From Oceanobacillus timonensis (GTDB lineage Bacteria > Bacillota > Bacilli > Bacillales > Amphibacillaceae), in NCBI RefSeq assembly GCF_900166635.1, contig NZ_LT800497.1, positions 3,644,344 to 3,708,343 on the forward strand: DNA of 64,000 nt. The letters run 5' to 3'. The notes below the pieces were generated by a model. That model worked only from the letters and a program-made list of their open reading frames with translations, had not been told where the DNA came from and searched no databases. The position numbers were made by a program, and so were the translations under genes. Of the stretch, positions 51,947 to 60,459 are shown piece after piece. Every line of letters starts with the position of its first letter. The stretch's first letter is position 1.

Positions 51947-53536
51947 ATGACAATTATAGAAGCGCATCATATAGAGCATAGTATAAAAGAAAAAACTTTA
52001 TTTTCTATTGAACATCTGGCTGTTCAAGCAAAAGACCGTATTGGTTTAGTTGGAAAAAATGGTTCTGGAAAGACAACCTTGCTTCATCTGCTTGCCGGCA
52101 ACCTGCAGCCGGAACAAGGAACGATTCAAATAGATACGACGGTTTCCTTATTACCGCAGTTAAAAGAGAAAAGAGAGCAGAAAAGTGGCGGCGAAGTAAC
52201 ACAGGCTTACCTTGTAGAAGCTCTGCAGAAACAAGCCGGCCTGCTTCTTGCCGATGAACCGACAACCAATCTGGACACAGCTCATATAGAATGGCTCGAA
52301 AAACAGCTTTCTCATTGGCAGGGAGCGTTGATAATTGTTTCCCACGACCGCCATTTCTTAGATAAATTGTGTCAGCAAATTTGGGAAATAGATGAAGAAA
52401 GCCTCCATATTTATTCAGGCAATTATACAGCCTACCGAGAGCAAAAGGAAAAAGAGATCGAAAAACAACGCCAGGATTATCTGCATTACCTGCAGAAAAA
52501 AGAACAACTGGAACGTGCCATAGAACAAAAAGAAAAGAAAGCACAACGAGCAACGAAAACACCGAAGAATAAAATCGGTTCAACGGAGGAAAATCCTAAA
52601 GGAGCGAAACCTTACTTTGCCAAAAAACAAAAAAAGCTGCAGAAAACATCCAAAGCGTTGGAAACGAGGTTAGACAATCTGGAAAAAGTGGAAAAAGTAA
52701 GAGAAACACCTCCTGTCAAAATGGCACTTCCCCATCAAGAGCGATTACAGCAAAAAATTATTTTGCGGATAGAGGATGTAGAAGGCAAGGTTCCCGGAAA
52801 ACAATTATGGGAAAAAGCAAACTTAAATATAACAGGTGGAGATAAAGTCGGCATTATCGGACCGAATGGCGCAGGTAAAACGACCTTTTTGAAAAAAATA
52901 ATGCAGGGGGATGCCGGTATCACCTTGAATCCGTCTGTGAAGATTGGTTATTTTAAACAAGATCTATCTACATTAGATTCGGAAAAGTCGATTCTTGAAA
53001 ATGTTAAGGAAACCTCTAAGCAGGAAGAAACGCTCATCCGAACCGTCTTAGCCAGACTACACTTTTATCGTGATGATGTCTTTAAGCCTGTTCACGTGCT
53101 CAGTGGCGGAGAACGCGTCAAAGTGGCCTTTGCAAAACTTTTTGTCAGTGATATCAATATGTTGATTCTCGATGAGCCGACCAACTATCTGGACATTGAA
53201 GCTGTGGAAGCATTGGAAGGCCTCCTGCAGGCTTATGAAGGTACGATTTTATTGGTATCCCATGATCGGCAGTTTATCGAAAACATCGCCACCAGGATGA
53301 TTGAAATAGATAATCAGGAGCTTACTTTCTTTCATGGAAGCCTGCAGCAGTTTCATGAAGAACCGGTGGAAAAAGAAACCCAAGAAGATTCAACGGAACA
53401 GCAGTTAATGATAATAGAAACAAAAATAACAGAAATCTTAAGCAGACTCAGCCTGGAGCCTTCGGATGAATTAGACCAAGAATTCCAAAAGCTGCTTCAG
53501 CAAAAGCGGGCTCTATTAAATCAGGAAAAGGAATGA
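51947..53536 (+). CDS. ABC-F ribosomal protection protein (Vga/Msr/VmlR-like)
   Basis: 529 residues from ATG 51947, 9 bases behind GGGAG. Two ABC domains: Walker A GKNGSGKTTLL (about 36-46) and GPNGAGKTTFL (about 307-317); signatures KSGGEVTQ and LSGGERVKVAF; Walker B LLADEPTTNLD and LILDEPTNYLD. The charged interdomain linker (about 165-260) is the part that reaches toward the peptidyl-transferase centre. No membrane domains. The attenuator in front supports a drug-inducible resistance role rather than EttA-like housekeeping. Confidence 0.9.
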   Translation: MTIIEAHHIEHSIKEKTLFSIEHLAVQAKDRIGLVGKNGSGKTTLLHLLAGNLQPEQGTIQIDTTVSLLPQLKEKREQKSGGEVTQAYLVEALQKQAGLLLADEPTTNLDTAHIEWLEKQLSHWQGALIIVSHDRHFLDKLCQQIWEIDEESLHIYSGNYTAYREQKEKEIEKQRQDYLHYLQKKEQLERAIEQKEKKAQRATKTPKNKIGSTEENPKGAKPYFAKKQKKLQKTSKALETRLDNLEKVEKVRETPPVKMALPHQERLQQKIILRIEDVEGKVPGKQLWEKANLNITGGDKVGIIGPNGAGKTTFLKKIMQGDAGITLNPSVKIGYFKQDLSTLDSEKSILENVKETSKQEETLIRTVLARLHFYRDDVFKPVHVLSGGERVKVAFAKLFVSDINMLILDEPTNYLDIEAVEALEGLLQAYEGTILLVSHDRQFIENIATRMIEIDNQELTFFHGSLQQFHEEPVEKETQEDSTEQQLMIIETKITEILSRLSLEPSDELDQEFQKLLQQKRALLNQEKE

Positions 53537-53547
53537 TAAAAGTGCGT

Positions 53548-53700
53548 GTTCAAAAAGTACGATAAAAAGGACCAAGAAGTTCAAGGCGACGAGATTTTTA
53601 CGAACGGAGCGTATGCTTTAAAATACGTGAGTATCGGAAAAATCTCGTCAACGCAGAAATTCGCCGTGTCATTTTTGTTGGACTTTTTGAACATCCTCTA
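53548..53700 (+). repeat. 153-bp dispersed repeat with inverted ends
   Basis: TGTTCAAAAAGT at one end faces ACTTTTTGAACA at the other, inside a block that ends ACATCCTCTA. An internal pair GACGAGATTTTT/AAAAATCTCGTC adds a second stem. A 42-base relative is at 51801-51842 on the other side of the ABC-F gene. No coding potential; a MITE-like element is possible. Confidence 0.65.
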
Positions 53701-53775
53701 AAATAAGGTTTGTTCAGCGGGAGAGCTTTCCTCTCCTGCTGCGCCTTATACACTATTTCAGAAAGGAACCTAATC

Positions 53776-54519
53776 ATGCAGAAAGCAAATGAACGAACCG
53801 ATAAAGCAGCCATGGAGCTAACTCATGTCAACTATTCCGATGAAGGGTCAGCGATTATTAAAGATGTGTCCGGCTTTCTCCCTGAAGGAAAAATCACCAC
53901 TTTTATCGGCCCTTCCGGAGCTGGAAAAACGACCATCTTTCGCTTGTTAAATGGACTGATTTCTCCTGCAAGCGGAGATATTCACCTTTTTGGAGAGAAT
54001 ATTCAAACCATGGAACCGACAACGTTACGACGCACTGTCGGCATTGCCCTGCAAGATGCAACAATGCTGCGCGGTACCGTTTATAAAAACCTGGCTATGC
54101 CTAAAACACTGCAAAACCAACAATTAGAACAGGAAGAAGCAGAACATTTACTGACACAAGTAGGATTAGATGATTCTTTTCTCAACCGGGACATAACCGA
54201 TCTATCAGGTGGCCAGAGGCAGAAAGTCTCAATAGCACGTACACTTGTCAATCGTCCAAAAGTATTGTTGCTGGATGAGATTACCTCTTCCCTTGATCGT
54301 GTATCTACATCTGATATCGAACATTTAATCCAGCATATCAATCAACAGTATGCGGTAACGATTGCTTGGATTACCCATAATTTAGAACAAGCATTACATA
54401 TCGGGGATTATACGTGGATTATGATGAACGGCGAGCTGATTGAAGCAGGTAAAAAAGATATATTGAAAAACCCTGCTGATTCTCGTGTACAGGAATTTGT
54501 GAAGGGGGTATCGCAATGA
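53776..54519 (+). CDS. fetA: FetA-like iron-export ABC ATPase
   Basis: 247 residues from ATG 53776 behind GAAAGGA. Walker A GPSGAGKTTIFRLL (about 43-56), signature LSGGQRQKVSIARTLV and Walker B VLLLDEITSSLD are present. Its partner gene overlaps its stop by 4 bases. FetAB exports iron or counters iron/peroxide stress in E. coli; the same role is inferred here. Confidence 0.85.
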   Translation: MQKANERTDKAAMELTHVNYSDEGSAIIKDVSGFLPEGKITTFIGPSGAGKTTIFRLLNGLISPASGDIHLFGENIQTMEPTTLRRTVGIALQDATMLRGTVYKNLAMPKTLQNQQLEQEEAEHLLTQVGLDDSFLNRDITDLSGGQRQKVSIARTLVNRPKVLLLDEITSSLDRVSTSDIEHLIQHINQQYAVTIAWITHNLEQALHIGDYTWIMMNGELIEAGKKDILKNPADSRVQEFVKGVSQ

Positions 54520-55283
54520 GTTATCTAACTCTCGGCTTATCACTTATTTTTGTCCTCATTCCCTTAGCACTTTCCAAAACATTACATCTTGGATTAGAAA
54601 AAGACACCATCATCGCAACCATTCGTTCGATTATCCAGCTCATTGCCGTCGGTTTTATTTTAACTTTTGTATTTGAATCGGAAAGCTATCTTTTTATAAT
54701 CCTTATGATTGCTCTCATGATTGGAGCAGCAACACATAATGCTCAGAAAAAAGGGGTATCTATCAAGGGGATTATATGGAAGCTGATTCTCACATTTGTT
54801 TTTATTGAAGTACTGACGCAAAGTATTCTGCTGGGATTTCAAATCACCCCTCCAACTGCACAATACATCATTCCCATCAGCGGAATGATAGTTGGTAATT
54901 CGATGGTGCTTTCTATTCTTTTTCTGAACCGTTTTACAGCAGAAATCCAAACGCAGAAAAAAGAAACAGAGCTACTGCTTTCATTGGGTGGCACACCGAA
55001 GCAAGCTATCCACTTGCCATTAATCCACTCTATAAAAGCGAGTCTGATTCCCACCATTGAAAGTCAAAAAACAATTGGACTCGTTCAATTGCCGGGAATG
55101 ATGAGCGGGCAAATTATTGCTGGGGCTGATCCGATTCAAGCAGTCCAATTCCAGCTGTTAATTCTTTTCCTATTATTGACAACAGCTGCTGTAACCAGTA
55201 TTATGCTTGGTTTTCTCTCCTATCCATCCCTCTTCAATGAACGGATGCAAATGATTAAAATCAAGATGGATGAAGCGGATTAG
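54516..55283 (+). CDS. fetB: FetB-like iron-export permease
   Basis: 255 residues of the TIGR00245/UPF0014 family with seven to eight membrane segments. QLIAVGFILTFVF, ISGMIVGNSMVLSILFLNR and the conserved LPGMMSGQIIAGADPIQAVQFQ (parts; about 190-212) define the family. It forms the exporter with FetA; GTA-ATGAG junction gives translational coupling. Confidence 0.92.
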   Translation: MSYLTLGLSLIFVLIPLALSKTLHLGLEKDTIIATIRSIIQLIAVGFILTFVFESESYLFIILMIALMIGAATHNAQKKGVSIKGIIWKLILTFVFIEVLTQSILLGFQITPPTAQYIIPISGMIVGNSMVLSILFLNRFTAEIQTQKKETELLLSLGGTPKQAIHLPLIHSIKASLIPTIESQKTIGLVQLPGMMSGQIIAGADPIQAVQFQLLILFLLLTTAAVTSIMLGFLSYPSLFNERMQMIKIKMDEAD

Positions 55284-55398
55284 GTTTACAGTAGAAAAAC
55301 AGGAATCGTTCATTAAAACTGGTTAAAACCATGTTCTTATGAAGTACTATACTTTTTTGCTAAGATAAAACATCATTCCAGCTTCTCTTTCTGTCACA

Positions 55399-55427
55399 TT
55401 GACAAATTAATTAAAATTCATTATTAT
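55399..55427 (+). promoter_or_regulatory. promoter of mhqR-mhqD
   Basis: TTGACA and TATTAT with a 17-base spacer, about 56 bases before the start codon. Confidence 0.78.
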
Positions 55428-55440
55428 TTAATTAAATATA

Positions 55441-55452
55441 TCTTAATTAAGA
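55441..55452. promoter_or_regulatory. palindromic operator candidate for MhqR
   Basis: TCTTAATTAAGA, a perfect 12-bp palindrome just downstream of the expected transcription start. Its TATCTTnnnnAAGA core resembles the layout of MhqR boxes. Autorepression is inferred. Confidence 0.5.
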
Positions 55453-55482
55453 AGTTTATATATATCGAAAGAAAGGGTGAGA

Positions 55483-55920
55483 ATGTTGGCTGAGAATTTA
55501 TCATTGAAATCTTTTGTCATTACCATGAAGGCTTCCCGAGCTTTGGAAGAAGTCACAAAAAAGGATATAAAGAAACATGGTATGCGTTCATCTGATTTTG
55601 CTATTTTAGAAGCACTGTACCATAAAGGCAGACAGACTATCCGGGACATTTCGGAATCTGTACTAATCAGTACCGGTTCGATAACGTATGTGATTGATAA
55701 ATTGGAGAAAAAAGAGCTGCTGGCCCGGGTCAATTGTTCGGATGATCGCAGAGTAGTCTATTTAGAAATTACGGATAAAGGGACAGAAATCATGGATGAT
55801 ATCTTCCCAAAACACCAACAGGTGATTGAAGAACTGTTTCAAGGTATTTCGGAAAGTGATAAACAGACCGTTATTGACGTATTAAAAAAAGTCGGTTACA
55901 AAGCCAGTGAAAAAGAATAG
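55483..55920 (+). CDS. mhqR: MhqR-like MarR-family repressor
   Basis: 145 residues. LSLKSFVITMKASRALEEVTKKD, ILEALYHKGRQTIRDISESV, LISTGSITYVIDKLEKKELLAR and the wing CSDDRRVVYLEITDKG match the MhqR branch. In B. subtilis MhqR represses genes answering 2-methylhydroquinone and catechol. The next gene encodes the MhqD-type hydrolase of that regulon, which supports the call. Start is ATG 55483 or the adjacent TTG 55486 behind GAAAGGGTG. Confidence 0.85.
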   Translation: MLAENLSLKSFVITMKASRALEEVTKKDIKKHGMRSSDFAILEALYHKGRQTIRDISESVLISTGSITYVIDKLEKKELLARVNCSDDRRVVYLEITDKGTEIMDDIFPKHQQVIEELFQGISESDKQTVIDVLKKVGYKASEKE

Positions 55921-55976
55921 TTAGTTATAAAGAAGCCAGGAAAATGAATTTTATGGTGAAGAAAGGATGAAAATCT

Positions 55977-56576
55977 GTGAAATATGTATACGAAGCCAAA
56001 GGCAGTCCAGATGGGCCTACCCTGCTCCTTTTACATGGAACAGGCGGGACGGAGAGTGACTTATTACCTTTAGCGGATCTTATTGACCCCAATGCAAATG
56101 TCTTGAGCGTACGCGGGAATGTATTGGAAAATGGCATGCCCCGCTTTTTCCGCCGTTTGGGAGAAGGCGTTTTTGATGAAGAAGATTTGATCAAACGAAC
56201 AGAAGAATTACATGAATTTCTCGATGAAGCAAGTCAAAGAATTGGTTTTGACCGGAAGCAAGTGACGGCTGTCGGCTATTCCAACGGCGCAAATATTGCC
56301 GGAAGTCTTTTATTCCATTATAAAGACTCCTTGCAAAAGGCCATTCTTCACCATCCAATGGTTCCTAGAAAAGGAATTGACCTCCCGGATTTAACGGGGA
56401 CAGAGGTATTTATTGCTGCTGGAGATAACGATCCGATGTGTCCGCCAGAGGAAGCGGAAGAACTACAACAGTTACTCAGAGATGCTGGCGCTAATGCTGA
56501 TATTCATTGGGAGAGTAATGGACATCAACTCACCATGACCGAAGTAAAAGCTGCCGCAAACTGGTATGCTAACTAA
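55977..56576 (+). CDS. mhqD: MhqD-like carboxylesterase/hydrolase
   Basis: 199 residues from a GTG behind AAAGGATG. Alpha/beta-hydrolase fold: oxyanion LLHGTGGTESDLLPLA (about 18-33), nucleophile GYSNGANIAG (Ser about 104), acid in AAGDNDPMCPP and catalytic His in WESNGHQLTMTE. It is the hydrolase of the MhqR regulon in B. subtilis. Co-transcribed with mhqR, 56 bases apart. Confidence 0.9.
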   Translation: MKYVYEAKGSPDGPTLLLLHGTGGTESDLLPLADLIDPNANVLSVRGNVLENGMPRFFRRLGEGVFDEEDLIKRTEELHEFLDEASQRIGFDRKQVTAVGYSNGANIAGSLLFHYKDSLQKAILHHPMVPRKGIDLPDLTGTEVFIAAGDNDPMCPPEEAEELQQLLRDAGANADIHWESNGHQLTMTEVKAAANWYAN

Positions 56577-56618
56577 AAAAAGTAGGAGAAACCTTCATCG
56601 TTTCTCCTACTTTTTTTA
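56573..56618. terminator. bidirectional terminator mhqD / antiporter
   Basis: AAAAAAAGTAGGAGAAAC pairs with its complement around CTTCATC between convergent genes. Confidence 0.9.
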
Positions 56619-57566
56619 GTTTCTCATAATAATGTAAATCATATAAATGACATACATCAGGAAAAGAATGAAGCCTTCCTTCCGCCCAATTCGAAATCCT
56701 GTTCTGGAAAAGATAAGTAATAAAATCGTCAATACAATCATAATCCAGATATCTGTAAAAATAATCGGATTAATCGACAGCGGAGATATTAATGAAGTGG
56801 TACCCAAAACAAATAATATGTTAAAGATACAACTGCCAACCACATTCCCCATGGCAATTTCGCTTTCTTTTTTCATTGCTGCGGATATCGATGTAACCAG
56901 TTCCGGGAGTGATGTTCCGACAGCAACAATAGTCAGACCGACTAAGGCCTCGCTCATCCCCCATGACAGTGCAATTTCTGTTGCATTATTCACAACAAAC
57001 TGCCCGCCTATTATGATGGCTGCAACACCAATCACCGTAATAAGGGTGCTTTTTCCCCACTTTACGTTCGAGTCGCCGACCGGTTTCGTTTCTTTCCTGC
57101 TTTTTAAACCTACTTCGATAATATAGTACATAAAAATGGACAGGAACAAGAGTAAAATAAACCCATCACTTCTGCTAAGTATATTTTCGGCAGATCCTTG
57201 TAATGTCACGTCCCCAGCTAATGCTAATAAAGCTAAGGAAGCCAGTAAGGTAAAAGGAATCTGCTTCACAATCATTTCATTTTTCACTTGAAGCGGAAAG
57301 ATAACTGCTGCAATACCAACAACCATCGTTATATTAAAAATATTACTGCCGACGACATTCCCGACAGACACATCTGCCGTTCCCTGAATTGCAGCAATAA
57401 TACTAACGGTCACTTCCGGCGCACTGGTTCCCAAAGCAACAATGGTTAACCCAATTAATACCGGAGGAACACGCAAGAGCCTGGATATATTTGCAGAACC
57501 GTCTACAAACCAGTCCGCTCCTTTTACTAATAAGATAAAACCTACGATTAATAAAATATATTCCAT
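56616..57566 (-). CDS. CaCA-family calcium/sodium antiporter (YrbG-like)
   Basis: 316 residues with ten membrane segments in two inverted halves. Each half has the alpha repeat: GLTIVALGTSAPEVTVSI (about 38-55) with GNVVGSNIFNI, and GLTIVAVGTSLPELVTSI with GNVVGSCIFNI. These bind Ca2+ and Na+. The ATG at 57566 is preferred over GTG 57578. Isolated unit. Confidence 0.92.
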   Translation of the reverse strand: MEYILLIVGFILLVKGADWFVDGSANISRLLRVPPVLIGLTIVALGTSAPEVTVSIIAAIQGTADVSVGNVVGSNIFNITMVVGIAAVIFPLQVKNEMIVKQIPFTLLASLALLALAGDVTLQGSAENILSRSDGFILLLFLSIFMYYIIEVGLKSRKETKPVGDSNVKWGKSTLITVIGVAAIIIGGQFVVNNATEIALSWGMSEALVGLTIVAVGTSLPELVTSISAAMKKESEIAMGNVVGSCIFNILFVLGTTSLISPLSINPIIFTDIWIMIVLTILLLIFSRTGFRIGRKEGFILFLMYVIYMIYIIMRN

Positions 57567-57630
57567 GAGTATGTTCACCGTCTTTTTTTCAGATTGCTTC
57601 TATTCTACTTTTATCTACTTCATTCGTCCA

Positions 57631-57873
57631 CTATTTTACTGATTGGATAAAAACGTTTTCCAGTATCAACCGATTGTTTTCCCTGTCGAATACTGTTATG
57701 ATAGGCGTTGCATAACGTGGTTCGTAACCATCCCACGCTAAAATTAGGTTGAATTTAGATGATTTAAAAATACTGGAAACGAGGATGAACGTTGATATAA
57801 AGCCGTTTATTCTCTTTTTCGTTTTAATTAGAATAATATAAGATAATATAAAAATTGATTTCGTTTTACACAT
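57631..57873 (-). CDS. doubtful 80-aa hypothetical
   Basis: An open frame of 80 codons lacking a ribosome site. Its last 40 residues (LAWDGYEPRYATPIITVFDR...) look protein-like, the first 40 are AT-driven. It may be a gene remnant or chance; I do not recognise it. The rest of the 57567-57910 gap shows nothing else. Confidence 0.25.
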   Translation of the reverse strand: MCKTKSIFILSYIILIKTKKRINGFISTFILVSSIFKSSKFNLILAWDGYEPRYATPIITVFDRENNRLILENVFIQSVK

Positions 57874-57885
57874 TTTTTACACATC

Positions 57886-57914
57886 AAAAAAAGAGAGGGG
57901 ATTCCCTCTCTTAC
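57886..57914 (-). terminator. terminator of the DUF5067 lipoprotein gene
   Basis: AAGAGAGGG pairs with CCCTCTCTT around GATT, with seven Ts on the minus strand. It includes the stop codon of the gene. Confidence 0.88.
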
Positions 57915-58462
57915 TCCGTTTCATAAACCCGTTCGAATGTAATATCCTCTTCTGATAAAACACTATCCGCTATTTGAATTTCTGAACCAGGATTTTGTAT
58001 TTCGAAAGCTAAAATAGCATCTACTGTCTCGCCGCTATTAATTTCAGTATCCATTCTGTATAAGTCTTCCTTATAATCTTCTGGCAATTCTCCATTCGCT
58101 CCCATGACAGATTCCGTCGTTACATCTGACACTTCTGACTGATCTAAAACAACCGTGGATGCACTCCAAGGACTTTGCGCTTCATCACTTTTGTTTGTAA
58201 ATTCGATTTCTATAGCTAAAACTTGATTTCCTCGTATTCCTTCTAATTGCTCTGCTTCACCGAAAACAAACTTATAATCTTCATTTTCGAATACTTCATT
58301 GCTTGCTTCGGTATTTTCTTCTTCCGATTCGTTTGCGCTTGATGCTTCTGCAGAAGCATCAGTTCCTCTTGACTCCTCATTGTTTCCTTCTTCGCTTTCC
58401 CCTCCGCATGCAGCTAAGAGTAGGACAAGTGATGATACCAATAAAAACAAGAATTTTTTCAA
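57911..58462 (-). CDS. DUF5067 lipoprotein
   Basis: 183 residues. Lipobox LAAC (about 16-19), then a Ser/Glu/Asn linker (about 20-55), then a DUF5067/DUF4352-like immunoglobulin-fold domain with AIEIEFTNKSDEAQSPWSAS (about 85-104), the best conserved block of that family. Anchored to the outer face of the membrane; function unknown. It marks the chromosome side next to the prophage end. Confidence 0.82.
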   Translation of the reverse strand: MKKFLFLLVSSLVLLLAACGGESEEGNNEESRGTDASAEASSANESEEENTEASNEVFENEDYKFVFGEAEQLEGIRGNQVLAIEIEFTNKSDEAQSPWSASTVVLDQSEVSDVTTESVMGANGELPEDYKEDLYRMDTEINSGETVDAILAFEIQNPGSEIQIADSVLSEEDITFERVYETE

Positions 58463-58562
58463 TCTACTCTCCCCTTTTCTATGTATTTTATCCTTATATT
58501 ACCACAAACATAATTACGCTCCAACATCATTTTTAATCGGGATGCCGTGCAAAATGTTTAAT

Positions 58563-58799
58563 TTAAACAGGCTCCACCTGTACTATCCAATTGAAAGGTA
58601 TTTCTATCCTTCCGTCAATATTAGAACATTTAATATCCATATCCCATATACCCATTGATTTAATAATATTACATGTTATCTCTTTCAATTGATTGTCTTT
58701 AAAATATTTTATTCTAACCTCTGTTCCCTCTTTATGCGCATCATGTATTCTAATTCCATTAAGCTCTAACTGATCTAAATCCAAAACAGGTTTCACGCT
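58563..58799 (-). CDS. YolD-like small protein
   Basis: 78 residues from a GTG 9 bases after AAGGAG; the frame to 58826 lacks a ribosome site. The beta-rich pattern VRIKYFKDNQLKEITCNI...IDGRIEIPFNWIVQVEPV is that of YolD-like domains, which in Bacillus accompany UvrX-type polymerases on phages and mobile DNA. No polymerase gene is next to it here. It overlaps the end of the WYL gene. Confidence 0.55.
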   Translation of the reverse strand, partial: SVKPVLDLDQLELNGIRIHDAHKEGTEVRIKYFKDNQLKEITCNIIKSMGIWDMDIKCSNIDGRIEIPFNWIVQVEPV

Positions 58800-59008
58800 C
58801 CAACGCTCCTTTTGATATAGCCGCAAGACAATATATTATCCAATTTAAAGCTACGGACCTGTTTACGGTAGTAGCAATATGCCAACACTTTATCGTCATC
58901 TATATCCACCACTCTAATGATTCGTTGACTTACTTTTCCTTTAGAATCCATATAATAAATCATAATTTTCTCTTTACTGTCCATAGCACGCGTTAAGAAA
59001 CCAGTCAT
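58793..59008 (-). CDS. WYL-domain small protein
   Basis: 71 residues. KIMIYYMDSKGKVSQRIIRVVDIDDDKVLAYCYYRKQVRSFKLDNIL (parts) is a stand-alone WYL-like ligand-sensing fold, common in short Bacillus proteins beside YolD/UvrX genes. It may regulate its partner at 58563. GAGGGATAATT precedes the ATG. Operon of two, near the prophage end. Confidence 0.7.
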   Translation of the reverse strand: MTGFLTRAMDSKEKIMIYYMDSKGKVSQRIIRVVDIDDDKVLAYCYYRKQVRSFKLDNILSCGYIKRSVGA

Positions 59009-59106
59009 AATTATCCCTCCAAAAATTGTCGTTTGACGAATGTTTGTTCTGGTTATAATATAAATATATCACATAAATAAGAACAAGTGTACTGTTATTT
59101 TTTAAC

Positions 59107-59145
59107 ATAAAAAGGAGCCTGCAATATAAACAGCAAGCTCCTAAT
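59107..59145 (-). terminator. minus-strand terminator
   Basis: AGGAGCTTGC pairs with GCAGGCTCCT, then TTTTTATG on the minus strand. No protein gene ends here. Confidence 0.65.
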
Positions 59146-59257
59146 CTTACAATTACACATCATATAAAGGATGGAATTAGGAAAAGGGTGATGACTCCTT
59201 TTGCGTCCCTATGCCGTAATTTTATCTCATAAGAGAGTCCGTGTAAATAGTTAATAA

Positions 59258-59284
59258 AAGACGCCCGTGTGGTACCGGACGTCT
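59258..59284 (-). terminator. minus-strand terminator of the glycosyltransferase unit
   Basis: AGACG(T)CCGG pairs with CCG..CGTCT, then TTTTATT on the minus strand. It lies about 120 bases past the glycosyltransferase stop. Confidence 0.6.
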
Positions 59285-59350
59285 AATTGTAGAGCTATAG
59301 ATACTCAAATACTAAAGATGGAGGTATTAGATTAACATAACTCTACAATT
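59285..59350. repeat. 10-bp perfect inverted repeat
   Basis: AATTGTAGAG (59285-59294) and CTCTACAATT (59341-59350) enclose 46 bases with a GGAGG. Between prophage genes; role unknown. Confidence 0.45.
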
Positions 59351-59403
59351 TAATATTAGCCTATCATATTTAAGCATGTAAAGTCCTAAAACGTGAAGTT
59401 GTT

Positions 59404-60417
59404 CTATATACTACTCTCTTTATCTACAATATTATATTTACCATGAAACAAATCCTGAATAAAGTTTTTAGCATCTCCAGAGAGTAAAGGGTTATTCAAA
59501 AGTATCTCCAATGTTTCTTTTGTATGTTCAAAAAATCTAAGAGGTGCGTGTTTTCCCCTTTTAATCATATTTGAGTATCGGTTCAAGTATAACGTAAGAT
59601 AATCATACTTTTGCTCATCTTTTATAGGTAATGCTTGGATAAAATCGTATACGGATATAAAAATCTTCACAGCATCCCTGGGAGGAGTATTCCCTCTTGA
59701 TAAAGATGCCTCATCTTTTTCACCAATAAAGTAGTAGCTCTTTTGATTTCCTAAAATGGCAATGTTATCAGAAACGCTATAAATTTTCATCATAAACCAA
59801 TTATCTTCTCTTACTTTTATATGACTAGGAAAAGATATGTTGTAATTTTCTATGATACTTCTTTTAAACATTTTTCCTACAGCATTTAAAGAGTTATATA
59901 ACTTTGTTTGCAGAAAATGAAGATTTGTAATTGTTTGAGAATAGTTGAAGGCTGACCTGCTGATTGGTCGTTTACTTCCTTCCTTTCTAAAATAGGGCAT
60001 ACAAACCATATCTGTTTTAGGGCTGGTTTCAACTACTTTCATCGCATCTGCTATTGCATGTGAAGTTATATAATCATCAGAATCAAGAAATAGAATCCAT
60101 TTTCCGGTAGCTATTTTCATTCCATCATTTCGAGGTAATGATGCACCACCAGAATTGTCTTTTCTACGTAAAAGAGAGAGATTCGGAAAATCAACTTCAT
60201 ATGCAGAAAGTGCCTCAAAAGTTTGATCCGTTGAGCAGTCATCTACTATGATAATCTCCAAATTTTCTTTATTATATGTGATATTTTTTAATTTATCCAA
60301 GCAACCTTGAATAGTATCTTCTCTATTAAATACAGGGATAATAATAGATAATTGAATGGACTGATTGCTTTTTTTCAATATGTAACTAGAAAAATCAATT
60401 AGCTCTTGCAAAGCCAC
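59404..60417 (-). CDS. GT2-family glycosyltransferase
   Basis: 337 residues from a GTG behind AGAGGTGATG. GT-A fold: SIIIPVFNREDTIQGCLDKL (about 24-43), IIVDDCSTDQTFEAL (about 56-70), DNSGGASLPRNDGMKIA and the DxD-type LDSDDYI (about 111-117). It would add a sugar to a wall polymer or surface glycan. Its place beyond the endolysin and next to a divergent gene suggests prophage cargo that alters the host surface. Confidence 0.88.
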   Translation of the reverse strand: MALQELIDFSSYILKKSNQSIQLSIIIPVFNREDTIQGCLDKLKNITYNKENLEIIIVDDCSTDQTFEALSAYEVDFPNLSLLRRKDNSGGASLPRNDGMKIATGKWILFLDSDDYITSHAIADAMKVVETSPKTDMVCMPYFRKEGSKRPISRSAFNYSQTITNLHFLQTKLYNSLNAVGKMFKRSIIENYNISFPSHIKVREDNWFMMKIYSVSDNIAILGNQKSYYFIGEKDEASLSRGNTPPRDAVKIFISVYDFIQALPIKDEQKYDYLTLYLNRYSNMIKRGKHAPLRFFEHTKETLEILLNNPLLSGDAKNFIQDLFHGKYNIVDKESSI

Positions 60418-60459
60418 AACATCACCTCTGATAAATAAATTTCTATTAGTGGTTATGAT

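Noticed and set aside
57911..58462. Prophage attachment site near the DUF5067 lipoprotein
   Set aside because: The other prophage end is outside the window, so no att core can be matched; the border remains unplaced.
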